Source of the DNA: Henricia sp. BOLD:AAB3569
Taxonomy: Eukaryota; Echinodermata; Asteroidea; Spinulosida; Echinasteridae
Assembly (NCBI GenBank): GCA_037783545.1
Contig: JBBELK010000060.1
Coordinates: 2,976,001 to 3,040,000 of the forward strand
Direction: 5' to 3'
Length of the DNA stretch: 64,000 nucleotides
Position 1 is the stretch's first letter; every line of letters begins with the position of its first letter. The notes beneath the pieces are model-generated. The model was not told where the DNA came from. It did no database searches and was given only the letters and a program-made list of their open reading frames with translations. Made by a program: the position numbers and the translations under genes. This document shows positions 57,706-64,000 of this stretch, piece by piece.

Positions 57706-57910
57706 TCGCCCCAAAATCACTTCGCCCTGAACCATTTTACCCCTGAACCATGGCCTGTGCACGAAGTGGTTTTGGGGCGAAGTACCGGTACATGTAGCAT
57801 TTGGTCGATGTAGTGTTTGGACGAAGTGATTTGGGGCGAAATGGCACTTAGGCGAAGTGGTTTGGGGGCGAAATAGCACTTGGGCGAAATGGTTTTGGGG
57901 CGAATTGAAT
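57706..57910. repeat. Word-rich tract: GGGGCGAA / CGAAGTG
   Basis: ttcgcccc / ggggcgaa and cgaagtg words occur about twelve times in 200 bp in both orientations; the ends are inverted (tttcgcccc, ggggcgaat). Confidence 0.65.
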
Positions 57911-59350
57911 TTACGTATCGCGAGACGAAAAATAATTTCTCAAAAACTATAGCACTTCAGACAAAACCATTTTAGGGGAAGTTTTCTGCCGTCATTATGT
58001 TTATATCTGTGAACATTTCTGATTCTTCGAGATACCAATCATGTACATGTATACTGCCTTTAAACTTTTGAACTAATAGTCGGTGAACTTTGTGATGACG
58101 ACGAACTTTTTGATGAATGTGAACTCTGCCAATATCACCGTTTGTTTCCAAGGGTTGAGGTTGCACTGTCCTAGAATTATTATCAGATGAGTAAATAATA
58201 CAGTTTTACAATATGCAGTGATAAGGAGGAAACACATGACTTGCAAATGTTTACAAATGATTAAGAGATTATTTTGAAGTATGTACCTTACATGATTCGC
58301 GATCATGCGGAATAATTACATGTGTTCTTTGTGGTTAATAGTGCATGGATTGGCATGTTACATTGGAACCAGTTTACATACTGTAGCGATCTAGCATCCT
58401 TGACAATAATTTTTCGATGGTCGTTGAGAAAAAAAATATCAAAATGTCACGTAATTAACTAGAAATGTTTAAAATTAACAAAAGAGACAAATGTTGGGCT
58501 GTACGCTTTACCAGCCGTCGCGATGTATTATGTATCATGTTTTTGTAAATAAAGGTGGCGTTCGATATGGGTCGACACGTGTTTAACCTCGTTTCCTTGT
58601 TTTCCCTGACTCATCACACCTTGCATGATCCCTCAGGTCAGCGCTGACTGGAGGAAGCAACTCAAACGCAACCTTTTGGTGTCTTTAGCGCCCTCAATAG
58701 TTAGCTGTTTTTTCTTCGGATATTATTTACCGCCGCGAAGCGCAGACGCGAAAATCTGAGAGATTCTCTCGTCCGTAATAACACCCAGAAACCCTTCTTA
58801 TGAAATATGTTGGCAGATTTGTGACAAATTGGAAAATACGGTATGTACATAGTGTTCTTAGGACATTATTTTCCAACAAGAAGAGAAACCAACCACGAAT
58901 GACAAAAGCAACTTGCACTTCGCGCTGGTTTCTACGGCTGGAAATAAAACTACTGTAACTCCAAGACCACGTGATTTATCCGAACCAAAATCACGTGATC
59001 TTGATTTTTTGAACAAATGCTAAAAAAACTGCCAAATTTTGTGGTTTCATTTCAGGTCCTCTTTAGTCTATGTATGGGTCTATTTCGAGCCCAAAATAGC
59101 CCAACAAAGCCGGTGTGTCCCTTTAATAGACCCTTTGCACTGGAGGCCATTACAGGGGACAGGTGTTCATATTTATATGATCTGACAATAGGTCCACAAA
59201 GTGCTTACTAGTGCATGACGCACAGTGACAGTGTGACTGTTCATGTTATGACCGCCGGTGCAAAGTGTCTATAGATGGGTATTGATGTAAATCTCTAAGA
59301 AAGCTAGGTATTTTTCTTTCTTGTAGAACCTTTGTTTTATGAAACCCGTG
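57911..59350. other. Upstream region of AGMO, no exon supported
   Basis: Contains the repeat fragment at 58382-58530 (partner of 8394-8527). A non-coding first exon of AGMO may lie here or further left, because the first coding exon starts after a splice acceptor. Confidence 0.4.
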
Positions 59351-59354
59351 TCCA

Positions 59355-59735
59355 AGAAATCGCTTCATTCGACGAAGATTCGATGATGTTTTGACAATAG
59401 ATTTTCTGATGTGAATGCACGTCTCTTCATTCGACGAAAATAATAATCGCTTCGTTCAACGAAGCAAAGTACATGTAGCTTCATTCGATGAAGGGATCGT
59501 TTCTTTCGATGAAGAGATCGCTTCATTCGATAAAGTGAATTCGCAATGTGAACGCTTCCTTCATTCGACGAAGCGATTTACCACGTAATAAGATAGAGGC
59601 ATCGCGAGTTCTGATCTTCGTTAGTTCTTTAATGCAAATGGTACTGAGATTTAAACGCATGCTTCATTAACTAACGATGATTAACTGATCTTCGTCGAAT
59701 GAAGCGATTTCTCTGGTGAGAACAGGGTCCGAGTG
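59355..59735. repeat. Word-rich element: TTCATTCGACGAAG
   Basis: cttcattcgacgaag-type words recur about nine times in both orientations. The left end caagaaatcgcttcattcga pairs with the right end tcgaatgaagcgatttctct. Related to 38168-38348. Ends 25 bp before the AGMO exon acceptor. Confidence 0.7.
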
Positions 59736-59773
59736 AATTATAATTTTTTGTTAACTTTCAGAAAGCAACCAAG

Positions 59774-62700
59774 ATGCCAAACTTGTTCCAAGTTGATGTC
59801 CTAACTGGGACAAGACGGCTGTTCTATGCTGTTACACCAAATGAAACATCCTTTGAGACACTTGAAGAGGTTCCTGATTACTTCTATGAGGTACTGTATG
59901 ATGTCACTGTCATTGGTTTGGAACAAGTTACTCTCCTTGAGTTCATTAAAAGAGCTTGTCCACATTTTTCCAGGAAATGTATTTCGTTCTAACCTAACAA
60001 TCATATAAAATACATATTTTCCCAAAATACTGTCCATGAGAAGAAAACAGAAAATTTGCAATCTCCAATTTGGATGTGGAAGCAAAAAGGTTTTTGTAAT
60101 CACTGCACTGCTTATGTAACCAGATAAATTAGTTTACAAAACATCTGTGTTCACGATATCCTTGAAATTTCAGAATGGTAATGAGAAAAATATGACAAAT
60201 GATATGGTATCAAAATCTCAACATCCATGGGAAAAATTGGGGGATAAAAAATGTGTTCTGGACACGCTCCTTTAAAATGACCTTTAACATGTTTGGTATA
60301 GAATGAATCAGCTAGTACAATATTACTTGAAAGTGAACTTGTGAAGAACATTGTAAATTGTTTTTGTACTTTTGTGCCAAAACTTTGGAATGAAAAAGTT
60401 ATCGCCATTTTACATCCATTTCAAAAAAATTAAAATTCAATTTGCCCTCACGGCCCTCACCCATTAAAGGGCCCCTGAAGTGGTGTTTTTATCAATGAAA
60501 TCTGTGCTATGGAACTAGTCCATTAATATACAATCATAAAAACCCTACTTGGAAGTTGTTTGGGGGGTTAAAATCAAGGTTTTTGATTTTTATACTAATG
60601 AAAATTTACATATGCATGAGCAAAGTGGTGATGTCACATTAGGAAAACACAGAAAAATCTCATTCAACTGTGCACAAATGTTTCCACAATTTTCTCCAAC
60701 TTGCTGAAACTTTTGTAACCCATGATGGTTTAGGTATGTTTTGCATGTTGCCTGTTGCAAACCATGAAAAAACTAAGGCTGGAAACTGCAGCATTGTTTC
60801 ACAATTCCAGTTTGAAGTCTTATGTTTTTTCTTTGCTTTTCTGCTGTGTGTTCCTAAAGTGACATGCCCCAAACAGTGCCCTCTTTCTGTGAGTTTATGT
60901 GAAGAAATTTTCAAAGTTCAAAAATGCCACTTGTTATTCATGGGGCATCCAAATGAACAGTAGTATTGTTTTTCTAGACAAGTAATTCTTCATATGCATC
61001 AAAAACTGTGCATAGAGTTATTTAGCATTTCAGGGGCCCATTAAGGTCACTCCAAATTGATCCATGTACAGTTTGACTTATGTAGTCAAACTCATAACAT
61101 TACAACTTACTGACTCTTGTGTTTTGTGTCATAAATGTAAGTTTGTTTAAACACCATTCCATGTACTGTACATGAGTAGCACTAGCTTCAAGAATTTAAT
61201 AGTCCTGCTTATTGAGGACCAATTTTATGGAGCTGTTAAGCGGGCCTCCCACTGTGTGATTTTTGTCACGAATTTCGTACGATTGTGTGTACAGTCTATA
61301 GGCAGTCTCCGATAATCGTACCAATTCGTAGGAAATTTGTGGCAAAAATCACATAGTGGGATGCCCGCTTTAAGCACAGATGATTGCTTAAAGGCCCTGT
61401 AGATGATCTGTTTTTGAGCGATTCTGCGAATAAAACCATTATAAATCAAAAGAAAGACATCAACAAACTCATCCGAAGAAATTTCAGCTTTGTCAAATGT
61501 ACCACGTTTAAAAAAACACGAAAATCCATATGCATTTTCCTGGTCTTGGCGGGGTGTTTCAAATATTCATTCTCAGTTGATCGGGTACTATGTGGCTTGC
61601 GTCATGCACTCTGTGGCGCACATACTGCGTGTGCGCGTGATCCATAAAAATGCATCGCGTGGAACACGCACACGGAGTACACAGCGCCCATGCATTTTGG
61701 ACCGCGTAGATGTGAACCAAAAATAAGTAAATCGTTTGCAAACGATCTAAATAATTTCATCTTTACGGATTATTTTCTGGTAAAATTATATCATTTTGAG
61801 CGAAAACCTTTCATTGGATAGTTGCTATTAGTACAATCTTTACTTTCAGAACTTTTCCCCTGTAAACTCGTCAATTACTTTTTGGGGTCATTGCAAATGA
61901 TCCACTGGGCCTTTAAAACACAAAATGTATTTGCTTTGCAAGAATAGGTTTCCAGCCAAAATTGTGATGTTTATTATGATTAACATGATTAATATTTTGC
62001 TATTGTTGCCAACACAAGTTGACAACAATTTGTTCTGGTTAATAAAAAAAAATTGTGTGAAGCAATTTTTTGTGTTAAGCAGCTCTATGAAATTTGCCTC
62101 AGCTGTGCTTTTCTCTTTTTATTTTTCTGACATTCTATTGAAATTTAAAAATCTAAGATTAAATTTTCTACTCTCTGTAATGATACAATTGCATGCCTGA
62201 ATAACTTTGAACTCACAACTATTTTATGTTTTTGTTTTTTCCCCAACTAGGCTATTCCATACTTTGGCCTGCTGATTATTATGGAGTTCCTTATTACTAT
62301 CAAGAGCAAGAAAGTTCGTGAGAGGTATTTTATCCCGGATAGCGCCAGCTCAGTCATTGCGGGAATGCTGCTGCTTCTTACTGCGTATGTATAAAAAAAA
62401 TTTTTGAACTATAAAGACCTTACAAAAAGTAACTCGGCCATTGTACCAGTTAATATGGTTATACATGTAACTTAAAACCTGTGGATCACATTCACAATGT
62501 TTTAACATAGAAAGACAGATGGTTTATTTAAGCTTATTTTAATATCCCATTTTAATAATTGTCAAGCACCTCTTCCTCATCCCTGTTTACTGCAAAAATG
62601 AAAATGTTTTTGCTAAACATCTAAAATGCCATTTGGGGCGAAGTGACTGTAAACCATTTTTTTACTGTTTTCTCAAAAGTTAGACGAAGTACGGAGTTGA

Positions 62701-63090
62701 TTTTTGCTCAAGTTGGTTTTAATTATACATACCTTCAATCACACAGGGGGATGAAACTATTTGTAACGGTTTACCAATCATGTATACTACCTTTAAGAAA
62801 TAGCTTTTTTAGCTCTTCAAAAGTGTATTTTTTTTTTCTTCAGATTTTATAGTCCAAGAACTGAGGTTGTCAGGTACTTCAAATAGATTCATGCACTTTT
62901 GTTTTGCTTTATACTGACCCATTTCTTTTGACTTCCAGTTTTTTATCCCATGGTGTCAATATCGGCTTCTATGCGTGGGTGTATCAGAACCACCGACTGG
63001 CCACTCTACCATGGGACAGTGCATGGACGTGGATCATCTGTTTCTTGCTGGTGGATCTGGCATACTATTGGATGCACAGGATGTCACATG
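59774..63090 (+). CDS. AGMO: Alkylglycerol monooxygenase, first three coding exons (gene runs off window)
   Basis: Exons 59774-59890 (ATG; preceded by acceptor ctttcag at 59761, so a 5' UTR intron exists), 62251-62384, 62939-63090; phases 0, 2, 1. 134 residues visible. Hallmarks: LFYAVTPNETSFETLEEVPDY at residues 16-36, a first membrane segment (AIPYFGLLIIMEFLITI, 40-56), a second (VIAGMLLLLTAFL, 74-86), then WVYQNHRLATLPWDSAWTW and VDLAYYWMHRMSH, whose H130-x3-H134 is the first histidine box of the fatty-acid hydroxylase fold. The enzyme uses tetrahydrobiopterin and iron to cleave the ether bond of alkylglycerols in the ER membrane. Later histidine boxes lie beyond position 64000. Confidence 0.93.
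59947..60276 (-). repeat. MITE family M2, copy 3
   Basis: Opposite strand to 18252-18586; shares ccaatttggatgtggaagca, taatgagaaaaatatgaca and right end gacacgctcctttaaa. In AGMO intron. Confidence 0.85.
60464..61044 (+). mobile_element. GGGCCC-end element, intact copy
   Basis: Left TTAAAGGGCCCCTGAA, right TTTCAGGGGCCCATTAA. The intact version of the split copy at 28128-29014. In AGMO intron. Confidence 0.85.
61240..61369. mobile_element. 130-bp MITE with AGCGGGC ends and TTA duplication
   Basis: Left AGCGGGCCTCCCACTGTGTG, right CACATAGTGGGATGCCCGCT, TTA on each side (61237-61239, 61370-61372). End style resembles 16160-16347. Confidence 0.85.
61388..61918 (+). repeat. Dispersed repeat, copy 2 of a pair
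   Basis: Colinear with 46262-46818; ends TTAAAGGCCCTG and CTGGGCCTTTAAA. In AGMO intron. Confidence 0.85.
62637..62800 (+). repeat. Dispersed repeat, copy 2 of the 57290 family
   Basis: Shares actgttttctcaaa, gttagacgaagtacggag and ggttggttttaat with 57290-57705 in opposite orientation. In AGMO intron. Confidence 0.7.
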
Positions 63091-63535
63091 GTATGCTCTG
63101 AGCATTATGATTGGTTTACCAAGACTGTAGAGAAATTCTGATTGGAGACTTGAAATTGACATCTATAATTGATATCTGATGTGCTGCACTCTACTACATG
63201 TATTCACATTGCAGCATATTCAGTTCAGACTTTTACATGTTAATCCAGAATTTGATGTGAGTGGGCTATTTTTTATTTTTTTTGCCAGGGCTGTACATGC
63301 ACAATTTAGACAATAAGCCCCAGAAGGGCAAAGATTAGGGTGACAGCATACGTTTCTAACCTTGTAAAAATTTCCCATATATTACTAAATGCAACCCGGA
63401 CAGACAAAAATGTCACAAGCTGTCTGACTTCGTTACATATTTTGCATGGGATGTAAGTAAATACAGTGGGGTTTTAGACAAGCATGTTGTCACATTACAT
63501 GTATTCTAAGTTATCTCCTTAGAACAATGCATAGT

Positions 63536-63945
63536 TCCGACCTGTCAATCAATCGAACCCGCCGACCAATCACAACAGAGCTAGCTATCACTGACATAGG
63601 TCAAAGTGCACTGTCTCACAACATCATGATCACGCGATATGTTCTGCCGGCCCCATACAATTTTTTGTTTCAAGGCCGGTCGTTTCGTTGTTCAAAGGTA
63701 CGAAAGCACGTATGTCATGATATGACATCCCTGTATTACTGGCTCTTTACTCGGTGTGTTCCAAGATAACTGTCGACCCTGAAACATGAATGCCTTTGAG
63801 TTTTCTTCAATGAATCTGTGCTTTCCGTTGAAAGTCCCATTGCTTTGTGCGTAGTGTGTCGCCATTTTTGACGATCTAGCGTGTGAGCCATAGCAACAAT
63901 ATCCACGGGGGCGGGGCTAACTAGGCAAACTCGGAACTATGCATT
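63536..63945 (+). mobile_element. MITE family M3, copy 3
   Basis: Perfect inverted ends AATGCATAGTTCCGA / TCGGAACTATGCATT, 410 bp. In the AGMO intron after exon 3. Confidence 0.9.
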
Positions 63946-64000
63946 GTTTGAAGAAAGCATGACAAATTTATTAAGAATCAGCTAGCTAATGGGTGACCAG

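Noticed and set aside
60670-60963. 97-codon plus-strand frame and its relatives near 28209-28502
   Set aside because: Both lie in copies of the same non-coding GGGCCC-end element; the frames are not kept in the diverged copy at 36960.

Overview
The window is invertebrate animal nuclear DNA: spliced genes with GT-AG introns, compact coding exons in long introns, and a very dense load of transposon debris. The gene set (SLC25A39/40-type mitochondrial carriers, GATAD1, AGMO), tRNA-headed SINEs, a LINE with a TAA-repeat tail and frequent acatgta-type words suggest a marine deuterostome. An echinoderm is my best guess; other deuterostomes are not excluded.

Layout. 1-3938 (-): the 5' end of an unrecognised gene (two phase-0 exons) whose first intron holds a 5'-truncated, frameshifted LINE. 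6765-6920 (-): one signal-peptide plus CAP-domain exon with no visible continuation. 11063-18729 (+): a ten-exon SLC25A39/40-like carrier (461 aa). 27076-43336 (+): a second ten-exon SLC25A39/40-like carrier (372 aa) with the same intron phases; introns grow because of transposons. 45841-52103 (-): GATAD1 (four exons, 248 aa), convergent with the second carrier. 59774 to the right edge (+): the first three coding exons of alkylglycerol monooxygenase (AGMO).

Mobile DNA. Between and inside genes are about fifty MITE, foldback, SINE and LINE copies. Many have target-site duplications that can be read by eye, so nesting order can be reconstructed. Two composites stand out. One is 27339-31216, in intron 1 of the second carrier; it is a foldback element holding two other foldbacks, themselves loaded with MITEs. 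The other is 52458-55908, about 355 bp upstream of the GATAD1 start codon; it is the same outer family, carrying a 2.2-kb element with an eight-copy 199-bp satellite and a 553-bp palindrome. A further class of at least a dozen elements is built from one short word repeated in both orientations, a different word in each element.

Function. The two carriers are expected in the mitochondrial inner membrane, where the family imports glutathione. They differ in the matrix-loop cysteines tied to iron-sulfur feedback in the vertebrate protein. GATAD1 is a chromatin reader, and AGMO is an ER ether-lipid oxygenase. I see no sign that the four form one pathway; the linkage is more likely ancestral synteny.
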